Assembly (NCBI RefSeq): GCF_002914525.1
Contig: NZ_LODW01000050.1
Coordinates: forward strand, 1 to 64,000
DNA length: 64,000 nucleotides
From: Rhizobium hidalgonense
GTDB taxonomy: Bacteria > Pseudomonadota > Alphaproteobacteria > Rhizobiales > Rhizobiaceae
Direction: 5' to 3'
Shown here: positions 17,744 to 26,928 of the stretch, in pieces
Position numbering within the stretch: the first letter of the stretch is position 1
Layout of the letters: every line of letters starts with the position of its first letter
Position numbers and translations under genes: made by a program
The notes under the pieces: generated by a model
The model's database searches: none
Told to the model about the DNA's origin: nothing
What the model saw: only the letters and a program-made list of their open reading frames with translations

Positions 17744-18717
17744 CCATGCGCAACTATCCCACCATTCAGGACATCCGCGAGGCTCAGCAGCGGCTAAAGC
17801 CGCATGTCAGACACACGCCGCTGTTGCGTGCAGACAAGATCGAGAAAGCGGTTGGTTGTCAGCTCTACCTCAAACCGGAAACACTCCAGATTACCGGCGC
17901 ATTCAAGATCCGCGGCGCCCTGAACAAGGCTCTCTCGCTCCCCCGAGAAGAGATCGCAAACGGGATCATTGCGACCTCGTCGGGGAACCACGCCCAGGCG
18001 CTTGCTTACGCAGCGAGGATGCTCGGTGTAAAAGTGATGTTGGTGCTGCCGGTCACCACACCCAAAATCAAGATCGCCAATACAGAGGCCCTTGGCGCGG
18101 AAGTCATTCTTTTTGATGGTGATAATGCTGCTCGATGGAGAAAAGTCTACGAGATCGCCGAAGGACACAATTATGCGGTCATTCACGGCTTCGAAGACCC
18201 CGTCGTAATGGCCGGTCAGGGAACGATCGGGTGTGAGATCCTCGAAGACTTGGAAGATGTGGACACGGTCATCGTACCCCTGGGCGGTGGAGGGCTGATC
18301 TCGGGCATCGCCACTGCGATTAAAGAAACCAAGCCGTCGGTGCGTGTTATCGCGGCAGAGCCTGCCTTGACGCCGAAATATTTCTACAGCCGGAAAAACA
18401 GGGAGCGCACATCGCTTCCGTTAAAGAACACGATCGCGGATGGTTTAAGGTTAAGCGTTCCGGGTCAAAATCCGTACCCGATTATCGAAAAATATGTCGA
18501 CGAGATTATTCTTGTTGAAGACGAACACATCATTGCCGGAATGCGTGCCCTCGCCCAGGATGCGAAATTGATCGCGGAACCAGCCGCCTCCATCGGCATA
18601 GGAGCCCTATTGGCAGGCAGCATAGACGTGAAGCCAGATGAGAAAGTGTGTGCGGTCTTGTCTGGCGGCAACTGGGATCTAGGCGACCTTGCCGAGATTT
18701 ACAATCTGGCGCCGTGA
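17740..18717 (+). CDS. PLP-dependent threonine/hydroxy-amino-acid dehydratase
   Basis: A 325-residue fold-type II PLP enzyme like catabolic threonine dehydratase, serine racemase and 3-hydroxyaspartate dehydratase. The PLP lysine is in [13 protein letters not shown], the substrate loop is [14 protein letters not shown], and the phosphate-binding glycine loop is [13 protein letters not shown]. It has no C-terminal ACT regulatory domain, so it is unlikely to be the isoleucine-feedback biosynthetic enzyme. The start is ATG 17740 overlapping the OCD stop; ATG 17746 is equally possible. With the OCD protein it could dehydrate a beta-hydroxy amino acid and then reduce or shuttle the imine formed. 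Confidence 0.88.
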   Translation: MTMRNYPTIQDIREAQQRLKPHVRHTPLLRADKIEKAVGCQLYLKPETLQITGAFKIRGALNKALSLPREEIANGIIATSSGNHAQALAYAARMLGVKVMLVLPVTTPKIKIANTEALGAEVILFDGDNAARWRKVYEIAEGHNYAVIHGFEDPVVMAGQGTIGCEILEDLEDVDTVIVPLGGGGLISGIATAIKETKPSVRVIAAEPALTPKYFYSRKNRERTSLPLKNTIADGLRLSVPGQNPYPIIEKYVDEIILVEDEHIIAGMRALAQDAKLIAEPAASIGIGALLAGSIDVKPDEKVCAVLSGGNWDLGDLAEIYNLAP

Positions 18718-18870
18718 TCGGCCTCAGCTTCGGTCAGTACACCACCCCGATCGCGTTCGACGCCTGCGATTCTCATATCCTCTCTCACAAATGCAAACAG
18801 TTCCGGCCGCGGGGCGGATCGGTATTTCAATCGGCAGAGGGATAGATCAGAGCCATTCAAGGAGCCACCA

Positions 18871-20298
18871 GTGAAACACGCCCACAGCTTCTATATCGAC
18901 GGTAAATGGGTTGAGCCGTCCGTTTCGAAAACACTTGAGGTCATCGATCCCTCGACCGAAGAGCCGATGGGCACGATCGCCCTCGGCAGTGCCGCCGACA
19001 CGGAAAAAGCGGTCGCGGCCGCACGGCGAGCCTTTGCCTCCTTCTCGGAGACATCCAAGGAAGAGCGCATCGAACTGCTGAGGCGAATCGTAACGATCCT
19101 GAAGCGCCGCAATGACGAGCTCGGCGACATCATCTCACGGGAAATGGGCGCGCCGCTCGCCATGGCCCGGGCCGAGCAGGCCGGCATCGGCGCGCTCCAT
19201 TTCCAACAGACGATCAAAGCCTTCGAGACCTTTGCCTCCGACTACATGCAGGGGACCACCTGCATCACACGCGAGCCGGTCGGGGTCGTCGCGATGATCA
19301 CGCCGTGGAACTGGCCGATCAACCAAATCGCCTGCAAGGTCGCTCCGGCGCTCGCCACGGGATGCACCATGGTCCTGAAGCCATCGGAGATCGCTCCCTT
19401 CAACGCGGTGATCTTTACCGAGATCATGGATGAAGCCGGCGTGCCGAAAGGCGTCTTCAACCTCGTTCATGGCGATGGGCCTACGGTCGGAACGGCCCTG
19501 GCCAGCCACCCGGATGTGGATATGGTATCCTTCACCGGGTCGACGCGCGCTGGCATTGCCGTTGCGCAGGCGGCGGCACCGACCGTCAAGCGAGTGCATC
19601 AGGAGCTCGGCGGCAAGTCGCCGAACATCATCCTGCGCAGCGCCGACTTCTCAGGCGCGGTCGCCGCCGGCGTACGCCGGTGCTTCGGCAATTCCGGCCA
19701 AACCTGCACTGCGCCCACCCGAATGTTGGTGCCTGCGGAGCGAATGGAGGAAGCAAGCTCGATCGCTGCGAGAGAGGCTGCTGCGCTGGTTGTCGGCCCC
19801 CCATCTGACCCTTGCACCGACCTCGGTCCGGTCGCAAGCGGCGCCCAGTTCGACAAGATCCAAGCTTTGATCGAACGCGGCATCGCAGAAGGAGCGGAGC
19901 TGATCGCCGGCGGCCCTGGTCGCCCTTCGCATCTCAATTCCGGCTATTACGTGCGCCCGACGGTGTTTGCCCGCGTGACCAACCAGATGACAATCGCGCG
20001 GGAGGAAATCTTCGGCCCGGTGCTGTCGATCATCGGCTATGACAGTGAGGATGAAGCGATCGCAATCGCGAACGATACGCCTTACGGTCTAGCGGCCTAC
20101 ATTCAGGGCGATCCAGAGGAGGCGCGAGCGCTCGCAGGCAGGCTGCGCGCCGGCAGCGTTCGCCTCAACAACTCCGCCTGGGACAGCGCCGCCCCTTTCG
20201 GCGGCTACAAGCAATCCGGCAACGGTCGGGAATACGGGAAGTTCGGACTGCAAGAGTTTACCGAGATCAAGGGCATAGCCGGCTTCGCGAACGAGTGA
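18871..20298 (+). CDS. NAD(P)-dependent aldehyde dehydrogenase
   Basis: A 475-residue aldehyde dehydrogenase starting with GTG 18871, with AAGGAG eight bases upstream. Cys279 in NSGQTCTAPTR is the catalytic thiol; QELGGKSPN supplies the general-base glutamate; the cofactor loop is VSFTGSTRAG. The protein is very similar in layout to the ALDH at 51863-53290, including FGGYKQSGNGREYG near the C-terminus. It lies 150 bases after the dehydratase in the same direction, so it may oxidise a semialdehyde produced in that pathway. The substrate is unknown. Confidence 0.92.
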   Translation: MKHAHSFYIDGKWVEPSVSKTLEVIDPSTEEPMGTIALGSAADTEKAVAAARRAFASFSETSKEERIELLRRIVTILKRRNDELGDIISREMGAPLAMARAEQAGIGALHFQQTIKAFETFASDYMQGTTCITREPVGVVAMITPWNWPINQIACKVAPALATGCTMVLKPSEIAPFNAVIFTEIMDEAGVPKGVFNLVHGDGPTVGTALASHPDVDMVSFTGSTRAGIAVAQAAAPTVKRVHQELGGKSPNIILRSADFSGAVAAGVRRCFGNSGQTCTAPTRMLVPAERMEEASSIAAREAAALVVGPPSDPCTDLGPVASGAQFDKIQALIERGIAEGAELIAGGPGRPSHLNSGYYVRPTVFARVTNQMTIAREEIFGPVLSIIGYDSEDEAIAIANDTPYGLAAYIQGDPEEARALAGRLRAGSVRLNNSAWDSAAPFGGYKQSGNGREYGKFGLQEFTEIKGIAGFANE

Positions 20299-20925
20299 AT
20301 GGTTACTGTGCGGTGTAGCCGTTTCGGATGCCTGCGCAAGGGGCTGCGAATACAGTCAAACGGGAGATCCAGCTACGCGCGATCACGGATGATCGCGTGG
20401 GATCGACCGCTCTGAAGATGCCGTCGCCTGTGAACGACATCCCCGCGTCAGCACAGGCCGAGCGGGGTCGAAGATCAGTTTCACGTTTTCACTTATTCAG
20501 AAAAAGACCAGCCGACCCGTGGATTTCGAACTCGCCGATCGTACCCGGAAGGCTGTCCGCTGCATCGATAGGAGCATCGAAAGGTCGGGTGAATGGGATC
20601 GGTGGTTTGACCAATCCAACCGTAAAGATTGAGCCGGTCAGTCACTCCCACACGCTTCGGACGACCGCTGTGCGTGCCTAAAACGGTTGTTGAGGAACAG
20701 CACCGGCAATCGAAAGCGGAAATCGACAGCGACCGCGCAACAAACGCGTGCTAAGTCCGACGTGCCGTTGCGTCAAGCTCGGATCACACCGTCCTCTAAC
20801 GCCAGCAGATCACGCGTGCGGATGGGGTCCCCCGAAAGGCCATGCTTGCTCCCTTCAGGCGAAAGAGAAGGGGCCAACGGACGGCCCCGATCTCCTTGTC
20901 GTCACAGCGCCTGAGCCTTGGCTTT
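20299..20925. other. Gap of about 630 bases between ALDH and the second HAD gene
   Basis: I see no supportable gene. The short frames here have no recognisable motifs. The right end contains the terminator hairpin listed at 20870-20888. Confidence 0.4.
20866..20888 (-). terminator. Rho-independent terminator of the HAD gene
   Basis: On the minus strand GGGGCC, a seven-base loop and GGCCCC form a strong stem, followed by TTCTCTTT. It lies 38 bases past the stop of the HAD gene at 20926, which is the expected place. Confidence 0.7.
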
Positions 20926-21615
20926 TCAGGCGCGCTTGAGGGTTGGCTCCAGGCCAACGGCGGCAGCTAGTCCACCGATGTCCTTGATCTCGGTGTATTC
21001 GTAATAGGGATTGGCGGGCTCATGGCCGCGGTTGACCCAGACCTTGCTCTTGATGCCCAGGTCATAGGCGGTCATCAGGTCGTAGCGGAAGGATGAGGAC
21101 ACATGAGTGATGTCTTCCGGTCCGCAGCCGAGCTTGTCGAGCATGTATTCGAAGCCCTTCATCAGAGGTTTGTATGCCCCGACTTCTTCTGCCGTGATTA
21201 CCATATGGACGGGTGCGCCCAACTTTTCCACGTTCGACATAATCAGGCTGTTCATGGAGTTCGACAGGATGACCAGCGGAATTTCCTTGGCCACTTTGGA
21301 CAGGCCAGCCGGGACGTCCGGGTGCGGACCCCAGGTTGGCACCTCGTCATAGATGCGTTGCGCGTCTTCGGGTTTGAACGGGATACCGATACGTTTGCAG
21401 GTGCGTTCGATTGAATTGTGTACCACTTCGACGAACGGTTTCCATGGGCCTAGCACCTCGTCAAGGCGATAGCCCTTGAAAGCCTCGACGAAGGCTGCCA
21501 TCGCTTCAGGGGAGAGGCGCTCGCTGTAGACGCGTCGCGCCGCGCCGGCCATGTCGAAATTGGTGAGCGTGCCGTAGCAATCGAAGGTCACGTACTTCGG
21601 CCGAAATTGAGTCAT
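20926..21615 (-). CDS. HAD-superfamily hydrolase, 2-haloacid dehalogenase type (second copy)
   Basis: A 229-residue HAD hydrolase. Motif I is TFDCYGTLT, motif II VILSNSMNS, motif III lysine in GAYKPLMKGF and motif IV SSSFRYDL. Nearly every block matches the HAD protein at 15530-16198, so the two are recent paralogs. ATG 21615 is preferred because GGAAGGA lies nine bases upstream; the TTG six codons earlier overlaps that site. It is divergent from the kinase gene at 22105. If its substrate is a phosphate ester, it could belong with the phosphorylation pathway next door; if a haloacid, it is independent. Confidence 0.88.
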   Translation of the reverse strand: MTQFRPKYVTFDCYGTLTNFDMAGAARRVYSERLSPEAMAAFVEAFKGYRLDEVLGPWKPFVEVVHNSIERTCKRIGIPFKPEDAQRIYDEVPTWGPHPDVPAGLSKVAKEIPLVILSNSMNSLIMSNVEKLGAPVHMVITAEEVGAYKPLMKGFEYMLDKLGCGPEDITHVSSSFRYDLMTAYDLGIKSKVWVNRGHEPANPYYEYTEIKDIGGLAAAVGLEPTLKRA

Positions 21616-21633
21616 CGCGTGTATTCCTTCCAA

Positions 21634-22104
21634 TTTTCATGGCACGGTGTGCCTGTCCAGGTCATTTTGGCGGGCATGCCGCCTTTCTAAGAGGTCGCGG
21701 TCCCGACGGACCCAATGCGGACGCGGCAGATACCTTTGCGAATCTGGTCATTTCTTCTGCCTTTTTAGATACCGGGCCAATCCACCAAAGCGGATCAATC
21801 CGACTTGTTCGCTGCATTTCGACCAGTGGGAGCACACTGGCATAACTTTGAGGTGATATCAACTTATTGTCCAACCATTTTTTGGATTTTCATCGTCGAG
21901 CGCTCAGTCGACGTGTATACGTTGCTACTCCATGCCGTCACCGCAAGCCAAGCATGTTATTAATTTTGTTGCCTTTTCTCACATTTTGGCCTGCAACCAT
22001 CAAAAAAAGCTAAGGCTGACTAGATTCATCATCGAAATAAATTGTTGTACAAAAATTGAAGTATGAGATACTGAGGTCATCGAACTTCAGGATATAAATG
22101 AGTT
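21634..22104. promoter_or_regulatory. Divergent, relatively AT-rich control region
   Basis: A 470-base gap between the divergent HAD and kinase genes, richer in A and T than its surroundings from about 21940. It contains GTGTATACGT (21913-21922), a sequence found again in reverse at 26782-26791 upstream of the GNAT gene, and TTGTACAA near 22045. These are candidate sites for the GntR regulator at 24653. No coding potential seen. Confidence 0.45.
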
Positions 22105-23169
22105 ATGGGTCACAAGCATCAGTACGGGCCAGCCCGCGTCCCTGAGCTTTCAGAGGCGTGCCATTCCGTGGGCGCTGCGGAAGCCGAACGAATCGCCGAG
22201 CGGCTATATGGCACGCGCGGCTCGGCAACGCGCTTTGAAACAGAAAAGGACGACACGTTCCTCCTCGACTGCGCCGCCCAGGGGAAGTTTGTATTGAAGA
22301 TCGCTCATCCTTCTGAGCGGATCGAGGAACTCGATTTCCAGGTGTCGCTGATGCGCCATTTGGAGAAGCGAGCCCCTGATCTACCAATCCCCCGCACATT
22401 TGGCGATGTCGACGGGGCGGATTTGCCAATCGTCACTACGAGCGGCGGCGATCGGCGAGTCGTGCGCCTTATAACCTTCCTTGCCGGCACCCCGCTCGAC
22501 CGGACATCTTGCACAGCCCCACAGCGTGAACGGATCGGCGAAATCCTGGCAAAGCTGCGCCATTCCATGGCCGATTTCTCGCACCCCGCAGACGGCCGGA
22601 CGGTCGCATGGGACGTCACCCATCTGCTCGATCTCACCGATCTGTTGAGCTTCATTCCTGAGGGCGATAAGCGGGCCTGGACCGTCCGTGCGCTCGAACG
22701 GTTTGCCGAAATCAAGCCGAAGCTCGATCTGTGCCGGCGGCAAGTGCTCCACAACGACTTCAATACGTCGAACCTGGTCGTCGAGCACACCAGTCCGCAG
22801 TTTCTGACCGGCGTCATCGACTTCGGTGATGCGGTCCGTACCGCCATTGCCGTCGATGTCTCCACGGCGTTGATGAACCAGATGCCAAAATCGTTCGCCC
22901 ATGGGAACCGGCGTGATCTGTTCGACGAAGCGCGCGACGTTCTGCGTGGCTATCTCCGCCATGCCGAACTGACGGATGAGGAGCTCCGCCTCATTCCCTT
23001 TTTGTCGATGGGCCGCCTTGCGGTTCGTGCGCTGCTGACATGCTGGCGCGCAGAGATCTTCCCCGAGAATAGCCGCTATATCCTACGCAACACCGAAGCC
23101 GGCTGGGCCCACCTCGAGTGGTTTCACTCGATTTCGACCGCACAGATTTCCGATCTTCTGACACGATAG
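22105..23169 (+). CDS. APH-family kinase, hydroxylysine-kinase-like
   Basis: A 354-residue aminoglycoside-phosphotransferase-fold kinase. The ATP lysine is in GKFVLKIAHPS; the catalytic loop is VLHNDFNTSNLV with Asp218; the metal-binding motif is GVIDFGDAV. All key residues are present, so it should be active. Among APH-fold proteins these blocks resemble hydroxylysine kinase (HYKK/AGPHD1). The next gene, eight bases downstream, encodes a homolog of AGXT2L phospho-lyases, which act on the product of that kinase in animals. I infer that it phosphorylates the hydroxyl of an amino alcohol or hydroxy amino acid such as 5-hydroxylysine. The start is ATG 22105; its ribosome-binding site is weak. 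Confidence 0.85.
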   Translation: MGHKHQYGPARVPELSEACHSVGAAEAERIAERLYGTRGSATRFETEKDDTFLLDCAAQGKFVLKIAHPSERIEELDFQVSLMRHLEKRAPDLPIPRTFGDVDGADLPIVTTSGGDRRVVRLITFLAGTPLDRTSCTAPQRERIGEILAKLRHSMADFSHPADGRTVAWDVTHLLDLTDLLSFIPEGDKRAWTVRALERFAEIKPKLDLCRRQVLHNDFNTSNLVVEHTSPQFLTGVIDFGDAVRTAIAVDVSTALMNQMPKSFAHGNRRDLFDEARDVLRGYLRHAELTDEELRLIPFLSMGRLAVRALLTCWRAEIFPENSRYILRNTEAGWAHLEWFHSISTAQISDLLTR

Positions 23170-23177
23170 GAACCGCA

Positions 23178-24548
23178 ATGTCCAAACAAGCGACTACCCT
23201 GCCCAAGGGCTTCCGTGGCGACATGCCAAATGGCTTCAACCCTCAGGACACGTCTCATCTTACAAGTGAAGATCTCGAGCATGTCGCCAGGCGGCAAAGG
23301 CTGCTCGGGCCTGCTTATCGGCTCTTCTACAAGTCCCCGGTTGAGATCTCCCGTGCGAAGGGCGTCTTCCTCTATGACAAGCACGGCAACGAATATCTCG
23401 ATGCCTACAACAACGTGGTGTCGCTGGGGCACTCTCATCCGCGGGTCGTTGAGGCGATCCAGAAGCAACTCGAGGTACTCTGTACCCACACGCGTTACAT
23501 GCAGGAGCCGCTGCTGGACTATGCCGAAGCCCTGATCAATACGTTCGGTGGCGAACTCGGCCGAACCGGATGCGCGATGTTCACATGCACGGGCTCGGAA
23601 GCCAACGATCTCGCCTTGCGGATCGCGCGTTACCACACACGCAAGACAGGCGTCATCGTCACGGCGGAAGCCTATCACGGCAACAGCGGCGCGGTGGCGG
23701 CAATCTCGCCGTCGCTCGGCAGAAAGTCGGCTCTGGATCCCTATCTTCGCACTGTCGCGGCGCCGGATTCCTATCGACTGCCCGTCGAGGAAATTGGCCA
23801 GCGGATGGCGGAGGATGTCGCGCGGCAGATCGCCGACATTGAGCAGCATGGCGGCGGCCTAGCGGCATTCATCGCCGACTCCGTCTTCTCCTCCGATGGT
23901 CTCTACGTCGATCCGACGGACATATTGGCGCCGGTGGCGGAAGTGGTGCGCAAGGCGGGCGGCTTGTTCATTGCCGACGAGGTGCAATCCGGATTCGGGC
24001 GGACCGGCACCCATCTTTGGGGCCACAGCCGTCACAAGGTCGATCCGGACATCGTCACAATGGGCAAACCCATGGGCAACGGCTATCCCGTTGCCGGCGT
24101 GGTGCTGCGGCCCGAACTCGTTGCCGAATTCGGATCCAGCATGCGCTACTTCAATACGTTTGGCGGCAACTCCGTCGCTGTCGCCGCAGCAAGAGCCGTG
24201 CTCGATACGATCCTCGAGGAGGGCCTGTTGGACAATGCCGCCAAGGTCGGCGGCGAAATCCTCGACGGCCTCCGGAACCTGCAGAAAAAATACGAATTTG
24301 TCGGCGATGTTCGCGGGGCCGGCCTCTATTTCGCCGTCGAACTCGTTAGGGACAGAGACCGGAAAACGCCGGACATGGACCGTGCGCTTGCGGCGGTCAA
24401 TGCCCTGCGCGACCGGCGCATCCTCATTTCCGCGACGGGAGCGGACGCACATATCCTGAAGATCAGGCCCCCGCTCATCTTCACATCGGCCAACGCGGCG
24501 CGTTTGCTCGAGGGCGTCGACGAGGCGCTTCGGTCCGTGAGGATCTAG
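23178..24548 (+). CDS. Class III PLP enzyme, AGXT2L-type phospho-lyase
   Basis: A 456-residue class III aminotransferase-fold protein; ATG 23178 follows TAGGAACC. Lys297 in VTMGKPMGNGYPVAGV is the PLP lysine. Blocks including ARRQRLLGPAYRLFYKSPV, NNVVSLGHSHPRVVEAIQ, FIADEVQSGFGRTGTHLWG, MRYFNTFGGNSVAVAAARA and ILKIRPPLIFTSANA match ethanolamine-phosphate and 5-phosphohydroxy-L-lysine phospho-lyases far better than ordinary omega-transaminases. Those enzymes release phosphate and ammonia to give an aldehyde. Coupling to the APH kinase supports a phosphorylate-then-eliminate pathway ending in a semialdehyde for one of the local ALDHs. A plain transaminase role is the alternative. Confidence 0.85.
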   Translation: MSKQATTLPKGFRGDMPNGFNPQDTSHLTSEDLEHVARRQRLLGPAYRLFYKSPVEISRAKGVFLYDKHGNEYLDAYNNVVSLGHSHPRVVEAIQKQLEVLCTHTRYMQEPLLDYAEALINTFGGELGRTGCAMFTCTGSEANDLALRIARYHTRKTGVIVTAEAYHGNSGAVAAISPSLGRKSALDPYLRTVAAPDSYRLPVEEIGQRMAEDVARQIADIEQHGGGLAAFIADSVFSSDGLYVDPTDILAPVAEVVRKAGGLFIADEVQSGFGRTGTHLWGHSRHKVDPDIVTMGKPMGNGYPVAGVVLRPELVAEFGSSMRYFNTFGGNSVAVAAARAVLDTILEEGLLDNAAKVGGEILDGLRNLQKKYEFVGDVRGAGLYFAVELVRDRDRKTPDMDRALAAVNALRDRRILISATGADAHILKIRPPLIFTSANAARLLEGVDEALRSVRI

Positions 24549-24652
24549 GACCCGCCAGCATGCGGCAAGGAAGGTACAATATCATCTCCCTTGCTCAGCG
24601 CCGCCGCATGTGGCGTAGGTATACGACATAAACAACGAGCAAAGCCAAAGCC

Positions 24653-25336
24653 ATGCCGCCGCTGCCCGCCAAGAACCAAGCCGAAGATCCAGAGATGAAC
24701 GTCGAGCCCTTGCCCGCTAGCGCGGTGGAAATCCTGGTGCACGCCTTGCGACGGCGCATCTTGTCGGGGGACTTCCGACCGGGCGAGTTCCTACGCGACG
24801 TGAAGATGTGCGAAGAGCATTCGACCTCGCGGCACACATTCCGTACAGCAGCCCAGGTGCTCGTCACGCAAGGACTGTTACGTCAGATACCGAACCGGGG
24901 CTTTGTGGTGCCAGAATTCGGGCCAGACGATATTGTCGATATCACGCGCGTGCGCGGCGCCATCGAGGGCGAGGCCATTCGTCTGATCGTGCTGACCGGC
25001 GTTATCCCATCGCAGGCGCTGGAGGCGATCGATGTTATGCACAGGTCGACTCTGTCCTCCGACAGATCCCTGTTGGTTGCTGCGGACCGCGACTTCCACC
25101 GCGCCATCATCGCCTCCAGCGGTAGCGCTCGGCTCAAGCGGACCTATTCGGACCTTGAGGGCGAGATCGAGCTTCTTCTCGCACAGCGGCAGGATTTCTA
25201 CTCCACCGCTGAAGAAATGGCGGAAGAACACGAGCGGCTCATCAACAGCTTGAGGAGCCGTCACTACGATACGGCGCGGGATGCATTCCAGGAGCATTGG
25301 GAAGATCTCCAGATCAAACTGCTCGATCAACGCTGA
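24653..25336 (+). CDS. GntR-family transcriptional regulator, FCD subgroup
   Basis: A 227-residue regulator with a winged helix (LRRRILSGDFRPGEFLRDVK; STSRHTFRTAAQVLVTQGLL; NRGFVVPEF) followed by a helical FCD domain (VRGAIEGEAIRLIVL; DFHRAIIASSGS; EEHERLINSLRSRH). It lies 104 bases after the phospho-lyase in the same direction and is the natural candidate to control that operon. Two starts are possible, ATG 24653 or ATG 24695, neither with a strong ribosome-binding site; I list the longer. Confidence 0.88.
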   Translation: MPPLPAKNQAEDPEMNVEPLPASAVEILVHALRRRILSGDFRPGEFLRDVKMCEEHSTSRHTFRTAAQVLVTQGLLRQIPNRGFVVPEFGPDDIVDITRVRGAIEGEAIRLIVLTGVIPSQALEAIDVMHRSTLSSDRSLLVAADRDFHRAIIASSGSARLKRTYSDLEGEIELLLAQRQDFYSTAEEMAEEHERLINSLRSRHYDTARDAFQEHWEDLQIKLLDQR

Positions 25337-25396
25337 CCAGCGCTCCCCGGGGATGTGACGCTTCGGAAAAGACCACCTCGATCCCGCATTGATCGC

Positions 25397-25858
25397 CTCG
25401 CGGCATCTGCCGCGCGGCCAAAAGGCAGATGTGTCGTGCGGAAATGGTCAACCTCTCGCCAAGTCGCTGTTTGTTGCACGTAAGAAAGCTGGAGGCGAAG
25501 GGCTATATCCAGGGATACTGTGCGCAGATCAATATCGCAAAACTGACGCTGACGGTGTTCACCGAAATCAAGCTGAAGAATCACCGTCAACTTGACTTCG
25601 CGAGATTTATCAGCGCGATCGAGAAGGGTCGATCAGCTTATCGAATGCCATTTGGTTTCGGGAGGCTACGATTACCTCGTAAAATTTGTCACCACCGGAA
25701 TCGACGAGTGCCAGGCGATCATGGAGCAGCTCCTCGATTTGGAGATCCGCATTGACAAGTACTTCACCTTCGTCGTCTTGAAATCGCCCCTGATCAAAGT
25801 GCATTTGCCGCTTGCAATGTCGCCGCGTCGCACTTCGGATTTTCACGTCAGCCAATAG
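25397..25858 (+). pseudogene. Frameshifted Lrp/AsnC-family regulator
   Basis: Two overlapping frames together spell one Lrp/AsnC protein. The first (from about 25429) reads AEMVNLSPSRCLLHVRKLEA then KGYIQGYCAQINIAKLTLTV, which is the recognition helix, the linker and first strand. Near 25620-25640 the frame moves, and the second reads HLVSGGYDYLVKFVTTGIDE and IRIDKYFTFVVLKSPLIKV, the effector-binding domain end. The N-terminal first helix is also degraded. The gene is therefore inactive. A sequencing error is possible but the poor 5' end argues for real decay. Confidence 0.75.
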
Positions 25859-26696
25859 CTTGGCTCGCAAGGCAGAAAGTTTGAACGGCCGGTGTTTCAC
25901 ATCGACCCGCCGCGCCGCGAACCATCGCAACGACGCTGCCCTCCTTAGGCAGTCCCCAGTCCGCGAGCGGTGACGAAAGGCCGGTCTGTTCAGGGATATC
26001 GACTCTTACAATGCGACCTTCCTTGCCCGATAGGATGAAGGCAAGCAGGTCCCTCGCCTGTTCCGAGTTTTCAGCAACGACGGGCCCGACGACTTCACCC
26101 TTTCCGAACAACCGCGTCGCCGCAAATGCGACGATATGATCACCTTTCCGGATGGCGGCAAAACGCCCCTCATTCGCCAGGGCGTTGTATATCGCGTCAC
26201 GGTCGGCCCCGAATGCCGTACGATCGAGCGCTTTGATTGCCGGCAGCGCGTCAGGCCCGATCCACTCAACATTGTCAGGAGCACCGACCTGACCGGCAAT
26301 GCCTTGATGACGGAGGATTTGGTGCGTCGCGACGAAGCCGAGTTTTTCATATAGAGGCAAGCCGTCATTCGTCGCCGTCAATCGGCATTCACGCTCACCA
26401 GCGAGTTCCAACGCGGCGGTGGTCAATTTTCTTCCCACCCCCCGTCCACGTTGGCTTTCATCGACAATAATCATGTTAATGGCAGAGCAAGTGTCGCCGA
26501 AGGGAGTCATGAGGGCGGTACCCACAACCCGGTCGCCGGCGAGCGCAACGCGTCCTTCGCTCAGAGACCGTATCATTTCCCAGTCTTCCCTCCTGTGCGC
26601 CCAACCCGCTGCACGCGACAGCGCGAGGGCTCCGCCCACATGATGAGCCTCGAAAGGCGCAAGAACGATCGATTCCGTTTGCATGAGTTCATCCAT
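25848..26696 (-). CDS. GNAT-family N-acetyltransferase
   Basis: A 282-residue acetyltransferase. The first half is a canonical GNAT domain with the acetyl-CoA loop MIIVDESQRGRGVGRKL and GLPLYEKLGFVATH. The second half (from about residue 150, DALPAIKALDRTAFGADRDA) looks like the extra C-terminal domain of the YdaF/Eis-like group, which often closes the substrate pocket. Its 3' end overlaps the Lrp pseudogene by a few bases in convergent orientation. The acetylated substrate is not known; detoxification of an amino compound would fit the locus. Confidence 0.85.
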   Translation of the reverse strand: MDELMQTESIVLAPFEAHHVGGALALSRAAGWAHRREDWEMIRSLSEGRVALAGDRVVGTALMTPFGDTCSAINMIIVDESQRGRGVGRKLTTAALELAGERECRLTATNDGLPLYEKLGFVATHQILRHQGIAGQVGAPDNVEWIGPDALPAIKALDRTAFGADRDAIYNALANEGRFAAIRKGDHIVAFAATRLFGKGEVVGPVVAENSEQARDLLAFILSGKEGRIVRVDIPEQTGLSSPLADWGLPKEGSVVAMVRGAAGRCETPAVQTFCLASQAIG

Positions 26697-26928
26697 TCGT
26701 GAGTCTCCTGCTCATCAGTGATAACGGCGAAGGTCTATGAAGCCGTGACGGAGAATCGAGTCTCCTGGCCGTACCGGAGACACGTATACACACGCCTAGT
26801 AAAGAGCGACGGATAAACCGCCCATCGATTTCAAGTCTCGCCGGCCGAAACGGCTTGCCTGCCGCCTCGCCCTGTCCCGCCTGCAAATGCGAAGATGCAC
26901 GTTAAAACGGCATCGTTTGCTCGAATGA
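26697..26928. promoter_or_regulatory. Upstream region of the GNAT gene
   Basis: A 230-base gap. ACGTATACAC at 26782-26791 is the reverse complement of the decamer at 21913-21922 in front of the kinase gene. No gene seen. Confidence 0.3.

Noticed and set aside
12087..18717. A complete beta-hydroxyaspartate cycle (BhcA-D)
   Set aside because: BhcB-, BhcC- and BhcD-like folds occur, but they lie in separate transcription units, the aspartate-glyoxylate transaminase BhcA is missing and no diagnostic residues were checked.
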